This document shows positions 41,521 through 50,462 of a stretch of 64,000 nt of DNA, in pieces. The stretch is from Pseudomonas fluorescens (GTDB lineage: Bacteria > Pseudomonadota > Gammaproteobacteria > Pseudomonadales > Pseudomonadaceae). Under the pieces are notes generated by a model that had not been told where the DNA came from, searched no databases, and worked only from the letters and a program-made list of their open reading frames with translations. Position numbers and translations under genes: made by a program. The DNA lies in contig NZ_CP148752.1 of NCBI RefSeq assembly GCF_040448305.1, forward strand, positions 3,534,001 through 3,598,000, written 5' to 3'. The first letter of the stretch is position 1, and each line of letters begins with the position of its first letter.

Positions 41521-42477
41521 ATGAAGCCAGAAGTCTTGCAGCTCAGCCCGATCCTGATCCCCGAAATCAACACGCGGCTCGATGAGCTGTTTACCGTCAG
41601 ACGTTACTTCCAGCAGGCCGACAAGCCGGCTTACTTGCAGGAACACGGCGCGGACATTCGCGGGGTGATCACCGGCGGGCATACCGGGATCAGCCAGGCG
41701 CTGATGGCCCAGTTACCCAAACTGGAAGTGGTGGCGGTCAATGGCGTGGGCACCGATGCGGTGGATCTGGCTTACGCCAGGGATCGCGGGATCCGCGTGA
41801 CCGCAACCATCGGCGCGCTGACCGAAGATGTCGCCGACCTGGCCATCGGCTTGTTGATTGCCGTGTGCCGGGGTCTGTGCACCAGTGATCGTTATGTGCG
41901 TTCGGGGCAATGGCCCCATAGCCCGACGCCGTTGGCCCCGTTGCCGTTGGCGCGTCAGGTGTCGGGCATGCGCATCGGCATCGTCGGCATGGGTCGGGTC
42001 GGCCGTGCCGTGGCGACCCGGGCCGCGGCGTTCGGCTGCCCGATCAGTTACACCGATCTGCAGCCGATGAGCGATGTGAACCACACTTTCATCGCCGATC
42101 TGAAGCAGCTAGCCAGCAACAGTGATGCGCTGATTCTCGCGGCCGCTGCCGACAAGGCTGAAGCCATCATCAATGCCGAGGTGCTGCAGGCGCTGGGCAA
42201 GGAGGGGTATCTGATCAACGTGGCGCGCGGCAAGCTGGTCAACGAGGTCGATCTGGTGGCGGCGCTTGCTACTGGTGAGATCGCGGGTGCGGCGCTGGAT
42301 GTGTTTGTCGATGAACCGTACGTCCCCGAGACACTGTTCGGCAACGAGAACGTGGTACTGCAACCCCATCGCGCCAGTGCGACGCTGCAGACCCGCACGC
42401 GAATGGGAGAGATGGTGGTGGCGAGCCTGGTGGACAGTTTCGCCGGGAGAATACCGCAGGGTTCTGTGACTGACTGA
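41521..42477 (+). CDS. D-2-hydroxyacid dehydrogenase (GhrB/PdxB-like)
   Basis: 318 residues. The NAD(P) motif GIVGMGRVGRAVATRAAAFG (about 151-170), catalytic Arg in INVARGKLVNE, Glu in DVFVDEPYVPE and His in LQPHRASATLQT are all present. The family reduces glyoxylate, hydroxypyruvate or 2-oxo-sugar acids. CGAGGT lies before the ATG at 41521. Last gene of the AraC-controlled operon; a GC-rich hairpin follows at 42490. Confidence 0.9.
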   Translation: MKPEVLQLSPILIPEINTRLDELFTVRRYFQQADKPAYLQEHGADIRGVITGGHTGISQALMAQLPKLEVVAVNGVGTDAVDLAYARDRGIRVTATIGALTEDVADLAIGLLIAVCRGLCTSDRYVRSGQWPHSPTPLAPLPLARQVSGMRIGIVGMGRVGRAVATRAAAFGCPISYTDLQPMSDVNHTFIADLKQLASNSDALILAAAADKAEAIINAEVLQALGKEGYLINVARGKLVNEVDLVAALATGEIAGAALDVFVDEPYVPETLFGNENVVLQPHRASATLQTRTRMGEMVVASLVDSFAGRIPQGSVTD

Positions 42478-42489
42478 AGGGTGGCTACC

Positions 42490-42510
42490 GAGGGGACCTT
42501 GCGTCCCCTC
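42490..42510. terminator. Hairpin between convergent genes
   Basis: GAGGGGAC and GTCCCCTC pair around a 5-base loop. No T-run follows, so termination strength is uncertain. Confidence 0.4.
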
Positions 42511-42522
42511 GACGGCTCGATA

Positions 42523-43088
42523 TCAGGTGAACAGATCGACGCCCAACTGGAAGGCGACCCACAGCGCGAGGCCTGTCGCAAACAGCAGCGCGACGTTTTC
42601 AAACAGGCTGTTGCGATACTTCTTGTCCAGCAGCGATTTCTGGTTGGACATGATCAGCAGGCCCAGGGAAATGACCGGCATGCCAATGATGTTCAGCGCG
42701 CTGACACCGATGGTCAGGGTCACGAAATCCGGCATGCCTGGCAACGACCAGACCAACGGCGTCACCAGGATGAACAGCATGAACCACTTGTGCATCGGAT
42801 CATGGTGAAACTCTTTGCCGTACTTCCCGCGACGTTCAGGACGAACGTATTGAAAGGCATCGGTAATCAGCATCGGGACGCGGTGGTCTTGCCTGAAATA
42901 CTGGCAAACAGCGTCGCGAATACGCCGATGAAGAATACGTACCAACCGATCGGGCCGAAGAAAATTTACAGTGCCTTGCTCAGGTCGCCCAAGGTCTTGA
43001 GGAGAGCGCCCTTGGGTAACCAGTATGCGAATAACTCAAGGTTATTCGTTCCTTGAATTGCCGTTGCGACCACAATTGCGGCAGCTGT
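42523..43088 (-). pseudogene. NRAMP-family metal transporter, C-terminal relic with stop and frameshift
   Basis: The downstream frame encodes the last helices of an NRAMP-like carrier (MLITDAFQYVRPERRGKYGK, MPVISLGLLIMSNQKSLLDK). The part before it, IFFGPIGWYVFFIGVFATLF-ASISGKTTA, is in another frame, so there is a frameshift near 42890. Further up, the frame LPKGALLKTLGDLSKAL ends in TAA at about 42966, inside the protein. The N-terminal half is missing altogether. The gene is dead. Confidence 0.75.
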
Positions 43089-43421
43089 TACAGCGTTCGC
43101 TGGGCGTTAAACAGTCCAAGTGAAGACCTGCCACCTTACCTGTACTTGTGACTCACGTCGTTTGAATAGGTCATAGCGATTACAGCAGGCATCCCCGATG
43201 CTTTCGCGTACATCTGTCACGAGCTTGTCCTGCTGAACTGCGGCCACTGCTTCCCAATCGTCTAACGGCAGTATTTCGGTCAGCGGCAACAGCCTTGGCG
43301 GTTTTCCGGCATCAATAGGATCACTGACTACATCGGGGACGGACACAGCACTTGGACTGACAAATGAATCAGCATGCCGCATGCTCGGTAGGGACTGCAC
43401 TCCTTTGGCAAAATCCTCCCA
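43089..43421. other. Gap with one doubtful frame
   Basis: A 97-codon minus-strand frame (43107-43400) covers most of this stretch, but it has no ribosome-binding site and no recognisable motif. I do not call it a gene. Given the neighbouring NRAMP relic it may be old coding sequence. Confidence 0.3.
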
Positions 43422-44360
43422 TCAAGCAGGACGGACATTGTCAGCCGAACGCTGTTCCCATGGCGGACAAGGTGACCATGCCTCTACAAGCTTATCGATG
43501 AAGAGGCGTACCTTGGGAGACAGGTGTCGCTTGCTCGGGTAGATCACACGGATAGGCTCTGCTGCCTCGACATACTCTGCAAGCAGTTGAACGAGCTTGC
43601 CGCTGCGTAGCTCATCGTTAACCACGTAGGACGGAAGCGTCGCAATTCCCAAGCCTGCGATAGTTGCTTGATGCAACGCTTCTGCGCTGTCCATCTGCAG
43701 CCGCCCAGCATGAGTGACCGAAACAGGCTGACCTTTCACACGGAAATTCCAGGGAAGCAATCTCCCCCCGCTCACGAAATGCAGGCACTCGTGCGCGGAC
43801 AGATCTTCGGGTGTTTGAGGCTTTGGATGCTCAGCCAGATACTTGGGCGAAACACAGGTGATCATTTGCTGATAAGCCACCGTGCGCGTGAGCAATCGAG
43901 AGTCCTCCTTGGGAGGGCCAATGCGCATGGCTAAGTCGAACCCCTCATCGATCAGGTCTACCAGCCTGTCCGAAAACGTGACGTCGATGCTGAGTGAGGG
44001 CCAATCTTTCAAACAGCATTCGATGTGATGAAGAACGTGAAGCCTGCCCAAGGCAACTGGCAGGCTCATCCGCAATCTCCCACTAGGTGTCGAACGACGA
44101 AACGCGAGCGCGTCCTCAACATCGTCGAGATCCTGTAAGACCCCAACACATCGCTCATATAGAACCTGACCGTCATCCGTCATGCTCAGGCTGCGGGTTG
44201 TGCGGTTGAGTAAACGCACCCGCAATCGGGTCTCTAGCCTGACAATCGACTTACCCACTGCCGAACGGGTAAGACCGAGTTGCTTGGCCGCCGCAGTGAA
44301 GCTTCCAGAATTTACTGAACTTACGAAAGCGGCGATGTCGTTCAGGTTATGAATTTCCAT
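43422..44360 (-). CDS. LysR-family transcriptional regulator
   Basis: 312 residues. The N-terminal winged helix reads LNDIAAFVSSVNSGSFTAAA, KQLGLTRSAVGKSIVRLETR and RLLNRTTRSLSMTDDG, as in the CrgA/DmlR-like LysR group. The periplasmic-binding-like effector domain follows (LSIDVTFSDRLVDLIDEGFD). It is divergent from the esterase gene at 44484, and the gap has a perfect 7-bp inverted repeat typical of LysR operators. Likely activator or repressor of the esterase. Confidence 0.92.
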   Translation of the reverse strand: MEIHNLNDIAAFVSSVNSGSFTAAAKQLGLTRSAVGKSIVRLETRLRVRLLNRTTRSLSMTDDGQVLYERCVGVLQDLDDVEDALAFRRSTPSGRLRMSLPVALGRLHVLHHIECCLKDWPSLSIDVTFSDRLVDLIDEGFDLAMRIGPPKEDSRLLTRTVAYQQMITCVSPKYLAEHPKPQTPEDLSAHECLHFVSGGRLLPWNFRVKGQPVSVTHAGRLQMDSAEALHQATIAGLGIATLPSYVVNDELRSGKLVQLLAEYVEAAEPIRVIYPSKRHLSPKVRLFIDKLVEAWSPCPPWEQRSADNVRPA

Positions 44361-44405
44361 ACGACCTCAGCTTCTCACGATGGTGGGGCGCCTTTGCACC
44401 CGTTA

Positions 44406-44424
44406 TAGGGAACCAAATTCCCTA
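44406..44424. promoter_or_regulatory. LysR-type operator
   Basis: TAGGGAA-ccaaa-TTCCCTA is a perfect inverted repeat with 7-bp arms containing a T-N11-A core, in the gap between the divergent LysR and esterase genes, 60 bp before the esterase ATG. Confidence 0.6.
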
Positions 44425-44483
44425 ATAACAAGAATAATATCTCAATTAGACACTCCTTTGCCCACCGATCTATTGAGGTCAAT

Positions 44484-45410
44484 ATGAATACCGAAGTACA
44501 AACAGCCGTTCAAACCTGGGCCAACAGCCTGAGCGATTTGGTACCTGTTCTTAAGGGAATCGATACCAACACGAAAATGAGCGATATCCGCGATTCCTAT
44601 GCAAAAATGCTTGCGCAGAATCCGGCGCCTGCTGGGGTCAAGTTTGAAGGCGTGGACATGGGCGGTGTCCCTGGCACGCTGGTAACTCCGGATGAGGTCA
44701 AGACCGACGCAGTCTTAATGTACATCCACGGTGGGGCGTACATAGTTGGTCGTCCTGACGGCTACCATGGCATTGGCGGCAACTACGCAAAAATGCTTGG
44801 AGCCCGGGTGTACATGCCTGACTACCGCCTTGCTCCAGAGCATAAGTTTCCAGCATCCATCGACGACACTTTGCGCGCATATGAGTGGTTGCTTGAACAA
44901 AAAATCCCGGCAAACAAGATTGCATTTTCAGGCGAGTCAGCTGGCGGCGCGATGGTTGTAAGCGTCATGGTGGCGGCAAAATCCAAAGGGCTTCCATTGC
45001 CTGCGGTCGGTTCCTCCATCTCGCCTTGGGCAAACCTTGAACACACAGGCGCCTCCATGAGCAACCGTGAAGGCCTCGATCCGCTGAACTCCAAGCCTGT
45101 TCTGGATATCCTTGCCAGAGCATTCCTGGGCGACACGCTGGCCAACCACCCTTTGGCTTCTCCTGTTTTTGCGGACGTCACTGGACTCCCACCAATGCTG
45201 GTACAGATTGGCGAGAACGAGCTGATGCTAAGTGACGCTATGCGCCTTGCAAACCACTTGGCGGACAACCGTGTCCGAGTCAATCTGGAAGTGTGGCCTG
45301 CAATGTTCCACGCCTGGCACTTCTACTCCTGCATGCTGCCAGAAGGTCAGCAGGCGATGGAGAGCTCAGTACACTTCATTGAGGCTGGTCTGGTCGACGC
45401 CTACCGCTGA
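44484..45410 (+). CDS. Alpha/beta hydrolase, hormone-sensitive-lipase family esterase
   Basis: 308 residues. The oxyanion motif YIHGGAYIVG, the nucleophile elbow FSGESAGGAM, the acid in IGENELMLSDAMRLA and the catalytic His in WPAMFHAWHFYS give a complete HSL-family set. No signal peptide, so cytoplasmic. A leading helical cap (TAVQTWANSLSDLVPVLKG) fits the family. The gene is single, controlled by the divergent LysR gene by inference. It likely hydrolyses a short-chain ester; substrate unknown. Confidence 0.92.
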   Translation: MNTEVQTAVQTWANSLSDLVPVLKGIDTNTKMSDIRDSYAKMLAQNPAPAGVKFEGVDMGGVPGTLVTPDEVKTDAVLMYIHGGAYIVGRPDGYHGIGGNYAKMLGARVYMPDYRLAPEHKFPASIDDTLRAYEWLLEQKIPANKIAFSGESAGGAMVVSVMVAAKSKGLPLPAVGSSISPWANLEHTGASMSNREGLDPLNSKPVLDILARAFLGDTLANHPLASPVFADVTGLPPMLVQIGENELMLSDAMRLANHLADNRVRVNLEVWPAMFHAWHFYSCMLPEGQQAMESSVHFIEAGLVDAYR

Positions 45411-45422
45411 GTCGAATGTCAG

Positions 45423-45454
45423 AGCGCGACAGCTTTCCCGGCTGTCGCGCTTCT
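45423..45454 (+). terminator. Probable terminator after the esterase gene
   Basis: AGCGCGACAGC and GCTGTCGCGCT form a perfect 11-bp stem around a 7-base loop. The T-run after it is short (TTCTG). Confidence 0.65.
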
Positions 45455-45632
45455 GCCCCATAGGGCCGCCATCACTGGACAAATGGCTAACAGACGCTGA
45501 TCGCCGCCGGAGGGTCCTCGCACATCAAACCCACCGAAACACAGGTAAGATCCGAGTTGCCACGTTTTCGTCCCGAGAAGGTACGCGCCTTTGTCGAGCT
45601 ATTGGAAGTTAGAGGGCAACAACGTCTGTGTA

Positions 45633-45764
45633 ATGCTAAATAACGTTTGGCCGGTCAAAAGCGACGAGTTGGGTGAGCAACAGAAAATCGCCGATGCATT
45701 TTTTGCCGCCGGCCTGTTGCCCAAGGCGGTGGATGCGAAGGATGTAGGGATCTGGCGGCCGTGA
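45633..45764 (+). pseudogene. C-terminal relic of a sulfonate-type ABC substrate-binding protein
   Basis: The short frame reads WPVKSDELGEQQKIADAFFA, then AGLLPKAVDAKDVGIWRP. This is the pattern of the C-terminus of SsuA/TauA-like periplasmic binding proteins. Everything before is missing, and the frame has no ribosome-binding site. A terminator that fits its old operon follows at 45799. Confidence 0.5.
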
Positions 45765-45798
45765 GGCGTGGATGATAACGATGTTTTGCATTCAAAGA

Positions 45799-45825
45799 GA
45801 GCCCGGCCAAATGCCGGGCTTTTTG
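45799..45825 (+). terminator. Rho-independent terminator
   Basis: AGCCCGGC and GCCGGGCT pair around CAAAT, followed by TTTT. It belongs to the substrate-binding-protein relic. Confidence 0.8.
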
Positions 45826-46599
45826 CAATGGCGACGTTTTTCATCATTCCTTCGAATTGAAGTCGGCTGTGGATCCAGGTTGTTCCAAGCAGAAAACTCA
45901 ATTCAATCGCCTGTGCTTACGGATGACGAAGGATGGGGTACGCGCACAGGAAAAGCCGATGCACAGGCGGTCAAACTGGAGGGCGGGATCGAGATGCTAC
46001 CTCAGGTCGAGAAACTCGCTAGCCAGGTATATCTACGGATTAGATACCCTGCACGTCTTAGCAAACCAGTGGAGGCACGTATCTTTAACACGATGTTTCA
46101 CAGCAAACCAGCCTGCTCAAGGCGGGCGTAACTGCTCGTTGAAATCAGCTTCAGTTGCATCGTCCAGGGAGTCGTGAAACGCATCATGACGCACCCAATC
46201 TCGGAAAAGTCGGCGAGTTTGTGGCGCGGTATGGCGAATACGCCACTTAGCTTCGACAAAAACGCGAGATAGGTTTTTTCGTTCCCGCCCAGGCCAGCGA
46301 GGAACAATGCTTGAAAGCGAATTTCTCGGCTGCGCAAGGGAACTGGCTTCCTAAGGAGAAGCCTCGACCACTTCGTCAAAATGGCTGTTGGAACATCTTC
46401 TCCAACAGGAATAAGCAGATCGTGCCGTAAACTCTGTGAATCATCAGATGAACATGGTCAAACTCCCCATGCATCGTGCATCTGGTATAAATCGCGCCAC
46501 TAAATACAAGTACGGATCGCTAGTATCGACAGCACCCTGCCCAGGGTGACCTCACTGCGTAAGCAGGCCTCCCCTGGTACTGCAAACTGTAATAACCCG
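45826..46599. other. Stretch without recognisable gene
   Basis: About 770 bp. Several frames of 90-120 codons cross it on both strands, but none has a proper start region, motif or steady codon bias. Likely decayed coding DNA, since the edges carry gene relics. Confidence 0.4.
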
Positions 46600-47085
46600 T
46601 TACCAGCCCAATTGTTTGTTAAAACCAAGGGCATCGTAGTAGTCATGCTGCGTGAGAATTTTGCCGTTCTTGAGATGTATGAAACTAACACCCTTAAAGC
46701 TGAGGGGGCGCTGAGTGGCTGGGGTCTCCGCACTCCAGGGGCCGGTATTTGTGCCATTGAACTCCCATTCAAAGGCAATGTTGTCTCCATTGACAATCGG
46801 CTCGCCGAACATTTTCCATTGCAAATCCGGCACCGCCTGCATGAACACCTGAATTACTTGAGACTTTGCGTTTTCGCGGCCAACCTGAGGTGTGCCCACC
46901 GAGGCGTCGAGAAACTCAACGTTATCAGAGAAGTACTCGGCCGCGGCATCCGCATTGTGGGCATTCCAAGCCTTCATATAGTCATGGATTACGCTGAGGG
47001 TATCGTTTTGGCCTGCCGCAAAACTTGCATGACTGGCCAGAACCAAAAACAGCCCGAACAGTAGTGAGTGGATTCGAGACGTCAT
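46600..47085 (-). CDS. Secreted SnoaL/NTF2-like protein
   Basis: 161 residues from the ATG at 47085, chosen because GAAGG precedes it and a Sec signal starts there (MTSRIHSLLFGLFLVLASHA, cleavage after SFA). The mature part is a SnoaL-type cone fold: LSVIHDYMKAWNAHNADAAA, EYFSDNVEFLDAS and FEWEFNGTNTGPW. Such proteins are isomerases, hydrolases or ligand binders in the periplasm. It is the last gene of a row with an APC permease and an aldehyde dehydrogenase. Function not determinable. Confidence 0.78.
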   Translation of the reverse strand: MTSRIHSLLFGLFLVLASHASFAAGQNDTLSVIHDYMKAWNAHNADAAAEYFSDNVEFLDASVGTPQVGRENAKSQVIQVFMQAVPDLQWKMFGEPIVNGDNIAFEWEFNGTNTGPWSAETPATQRPLSFKGVSFIHLKNGKILTQHDYYDALGFNKQLGW

Positions 47086-47151
47086 AGCCTTCAACCTTAT
47101 TGTTAGAAGATCGGTTTGCCTGCCGCGCTTAGCGGCAGGCATTGATGTCAG

Positions 47152-48630
47152 TTAGCGGTTTTTCCAGGCATCCGAAGCTGGTGCCTTGCCCTTTTCATAG
47201 GGACGAAACAGGGTCATGTATAGGACACCGACAAGGATGACGATGGCACCGACAAGTGCGATGCCGTAGTTCACATACCAAGGCGCATCCGGGGTACGCG
47301 GCCAGGACATATTGATGATCGCGAACATGCCGTAGCAGAGGGCAGCGATGTTCACTATCCAACCCCAACGCCCCATGGTGAACTGCCCCTTGGGTTTCCA
47401 CCCACGGATACGGGCGTACAGTGCACCGCCAACAATCATCTGGAACGCCAGGTAAATACCGATGGCGGCAAAGCTCACTACCAGCGCAATAGCGTTCTGA
47501 AGGTAGAAGCCTACACACACAATGATCGCGGGCAGCACGCCACACACCACCAAGGCTGCAGTCGGGACGTGTGTCGTAGGCGAGAGTTTTTTCAGCACAT
47601 TACTGCCCATGAGCATTTCGTCTCGAGCATAGGCATAGAGCAGACGACTGGCGGATGCCTGCAAACTCAGCACGCAGGAAACGAACGAAACCGTAATGAC
47701 CGCCATGACTACCCGAGAACCCACAGGACCGAACGCGCTGCCGAATATGGTCGACATAGGGTCTTTGTCTTGCCCGGAAATGACCGCAGCCATATCTGGA
47801 ACTGCAAGGATCAACGCCAGAGCCGCAAAGATCGAGGCGGCGCCGCCGATCCAGATAGTCATCCGCATCGCCTTTGGGACTTGACGGCTAGGATTTGGGG
47901 TTTCCTCGGCAACATCGCCGCAAGCTTCAAAGCCGTAGTAGAGAAACATCCCCGCCAATGAGGCCGTGAGAAACGCAGGCCAATAGGCCCCATCAATGGA
48001 AATATCAAAAGTATTGAACAATACGCTCAAAGGCTGGTGGCGCTCGAAGATCAGCAGGTATCCACCGATCAACAAAGCCCCGACCAGTTCGCAGAGAAAA
48101 CCGAACATCGCCACCCGCGCCAATAGCTTGGTACCACTGAGATTCAAGACCGTCGCCGTCGCCGTCAAAAATAGCGCGACCAACGTGTTAGTTACCGGCG
48201 ACGACTCGAAACCTAGAAGGTTTGCAATGTAGGGGCCAGCCCCCAGCGCGACGGCGGCGATGGTGACACATAGGGAGATGGCATAAATCCACCCGACCAT
48301 CCATGCCCACTTCTTGCCAACCAGACGACGGGCCCAAGGATAGACACCGCCGGAAATCGGGTATTGAGAAACCACTTCGCAAAAAATCAGACACACCAGC
48401 ATCTGGCCGAACCCCACCAGCAGGTAGGACCAGAACATTGGTGGCCCGCCGGCGGCCAAGCACAGGCCGAACAAGGTGTAGACCCCTACTACCGGGGACA
48501 GATAGGTGAATCCAAGGGCAAAGTTCTGCCACAGACTCATACTACGTTCGAAATTTGAGGTGTACCCAAGGGCGCGGAGTTGTTCCGCGTCTTGATCTAC
48601 AGCTACCTTGGCGCTAATTGAGCTGTTCAT
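47152..48630 (-). CDS. APC-superfamily amino acid/amine permease
   Basis: 492 residues from the ATG at 48630, which has GAAGGA upstream (five more codons are possible but unsupported). Twelve membrane helices are predicted. The N-terminal part (SLWQNFALGFTYLSPVVGVY) and EVVSQYPISGGVYPWARRLV match the amino acid/choline transporter group with GABA permease and Bat1/PuuP-like proteins. It lies between an aldehyde dehydrogenase and a SnoaL protein on the same strand. Inferred substrate: an amine or gamma-amino acid. Confidence 0.88.
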   Translation of the reverse strand: MNSSISAKVAVDQDAEQLRALGYTSNFERSMSLWQNFALGFTYLSPVVGVYTLFGLCLAAGGPPMFWSYLLVGFGQMLVCLIFCEVVSQYPISGGVYPWARRLVGKKWAWMVGWIYAISLCVTIAAVALGAGPYIANLLGFESSPVTNTLVALFLTATATVLNLSGTKLLARVAMFGFLCELVGALLIGGYLLIFERHQPLSVLFNTFDISIDGAYWPAFLTASLAGMFLYYGFEACGDVAEETPNPSRQVPKAMRMTIWIGGAASIFAALALILAVPDMAAVISGQDKDPMSTIFGSAFGPVGSRVVMAVITVSFVSCVLSLQASASRLLYAYARDEMLMGSNVLKKLSPTTHVPTAALVVCGVLPAIIVCVGFYLQNAIALVVSFAAIGIYLAFQMIVGGALYARIRGWKPKGQFTMGRWGWIVNIAALCYGMFAIINMSWPRTPDAPWYVNYGIALVGAIVILVGVLYMTLFRPYEKGKAPASDAWKNR

Positions 48631-48717
48631 TGCAACATCCTTCAAAAAGGAATTTGTTTTAATAGGCGTTGATCGGACAGTGCCATTCCATCCGTTGCGC
48701 GATTAACCAGAGTTGAC

Positions 48718-50211
48718 TCAGAGTTGTATCCAGGTGGCCTTGATCTCCGTGTACTTATCAAAGGCATGCAGAGATTTGTCACGGCCATTACCGGACTGTT
48801 TAAAGCCGCCGAATGGCGCCATCATGTCACCGCCGTCATAGAGGTTGACCCAAACACTGCCGGCACGAAGTGCGCGGGCCATGTTGTGGGCTCGAGACAG
48901 GTCAGACGTCCAGACAGCTGCGGCCAGACCGTAAGGGGTGTCATTGGCGATGCGTACCGCATCCTCTGCTTCGTCGAATTCGATGACTGACAGTACGGGA
49001 CCGAATATTTCTTCCCGGGCGATTTTCATCGAGTTGCTGACGTTGTCGAACAGGGTTGGCTCTACATAACTGCCACCGGCTTCTACCCGTGCAACGCGTC
49101 CCCCGAGCAAGAGCCGCGCACCTTGCGCTTGACCCTCTTCGATGTACTGCATCACCCCATCCAGATGACGGCCGTCAACCATTGCGCCGACGTTGGTATC
49201 AGGGTCGAGAGGATGACCCGGCTTCCAGCCCTTCATGGCCTCGACAACCATCGGTACAAAACGCTCTTTGATCGATGCCTGCACCAGCAAACGTGAACCG
49301 GCAGTGCAAACCTCACCTTGGTTGAAGGCGATGGCTGTCGCTGCTGCTTCGGCCGCCACCTGCAGATCGGGGGCATCAGCAAATACGATGTTGGGACTTT
49401 TGCCGCCGGCCTCGAGCCAGACTCGCTTCATATTCGACTCACCCGCATAAACCAGTAGTTGCTTGGCCACTTGGGTCGACCCGGTAAACGCCAAAGTATC
49501 AACATCACTGTGCAGGGCCAACGCCTTGCCCACGGTGTGGCCATAGCCCGGCAGAACATTGAGCACACCCGCTGGAAGACCCGCCTCCAGAGCAAGCTGT
49601 GCGATGCGGATAGCCGTCAGCGGAGAACGCTCCGAGGGTTTGAGGACAACTGAGTTACCGGCAGCCAGCGCCGGCCCCAACTTCCAAGACGCCATCATCA
49701 GTGGGAAATTCCACGGCACGATAGTCGCAACCACCCCTACCGGCTCCCGGGTAACCAGCCCGAGCTGATCAACCGAGGTCGCTGCCACCTCATCGTAGAT
49801 TTTGTCTATTGCCTCACCGCACCAGCGGATACTGTCAATGCTCCCCGGGAGGTCGACCGACAGCGAATCGGAAATCGGCTTGCCCATGTCTAATGTTTCC
49901 AGCAGAGCCAGCTCTTCGGCGTGGGCCTGCAACAATTCGGAAAAACGCACCATCACTGCCTTGCGCATTGCCGGTGCTTGGCGTGACCAGACACCGGACT
50001 CGAACACCGACCGGGCACTGGCCACCGCCAAATTCGCATCTGCCGCATCGCAACTAGCGACCAAGGCAAGCACACGCCCGTCAATAGGACTTATGCACTC
50101 GAAGGTTGCACCTGAACTGGCCGACACATATTTGCCATTGATGAAGGCTCGCCCTTCAATGCTCAGCGCCTTGGCTCTGGCTTCCCACTCTGATCGGGTC
50201 AACTGACTCAT
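48718..50211 (-). CDS. Aldehyde dehydrogenase (PuuC-like)
   Basis: 497 residues with all ALDH motifs: VVATIVPWNFPLMMASWKLG, LAFTGSTQVAKQLL, the catalytic Glu in WLEAGGKSPNIVFAD and the nucleophile Cys in FNQGEVCTAGSRLLVQ. Close in pattern to gamma-glutamyl-gamma-aminobutyraldehyde dehydrogenase (PuuC/AldB). Upstream of the amine permease and divergent from a GntR gene, so probably part of amine or amino-aldehyde oxidation. The N-terminus (LTRSEWEARAKALSIEGRAF) fits PuuC. Confidence 0.92.
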   Translation of the reverse strand: MSQLTRSEWEARAKALSIEGRAFINGKYVSASSGATFECISPIDGRVLALVASCDAADANLAVASARSVFESGVWSRQAPAMRKAVMVRFSELLQAHAEELALLETLDMGKPISDSLSVDLPGSIDSIRWCGEAIDKIYDEVAATSVDQLGLVTREPVGVVATIVPWNFPLMMASWKLGPALAAGNSVVLKPSERSPLTAIRIAQLALEAGLPAGVLNVLPGYGHTVGKALALHSDVDTLAFTGSTQVAKQLLVYAGESNMKRVWLEAGGKSPNIVFADAPDLQVAAEAAATAIAFNQGEVCTAGSRLLVQASIKERFVPMVVEAMKGWKPGHPLDPDTNVGAMVDGRHLDGVMQYIEEGQAQGARLLLGGRVARVEAGGSYVEPTLFDNVSNSMKIAREEIFGPVLSVIEFDEAEDAVRIANDTPYGLAAAVWTSDLSRAHNMARALRAGSVWVNLYDGGDMMAPFGGFKQSGNGRDKSLHAFDKYTEIKATWIQL

Positions 50212-50263
50212 GGTTAAAACTGCTCCTGGGTTCGGATGGATGCGATCTCAAATCGCCTTAAAC

Positions 50264-50277
50264 ATATGGAACCATAT
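50264..50277. promoter_or_regulatory. GntR-type operator candidate
   Basis: ATATGG-AA-CCATAT is a perfect inverted repeat, 53 bp upstream of the aldehyde dehydrogenase start and in the gap shared with the divergent GntR gene. Confidence 0.5.
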
Positions 50278-50462
50278 CTTTTAACCCATGAGAACCCCAG
50301 AAAAGCGAATATGAGGTGTTTTTTTGACTTTTCAGGCGTTAAAATTCTATAATTCCCCCACGAATACGTACAAAAATAATATTAAATATGAAATAGAATT
50401 TTAAAAGAAACGCACATCCGGACGCGCTTGACGCTACATCGGACTATTGCCACAGGCGTAAA

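Noticed and set aside
43107..43400. 97-codon minus-strand frame
   Set aside because: No ribosome-binding site, no motif, and beside a pseudogene; not enough to call a gene.
46098..46379. 93-codon minus-strand frame in a gene-free stretch
   Set aside because: Composition and motifs give no support; probably chance.
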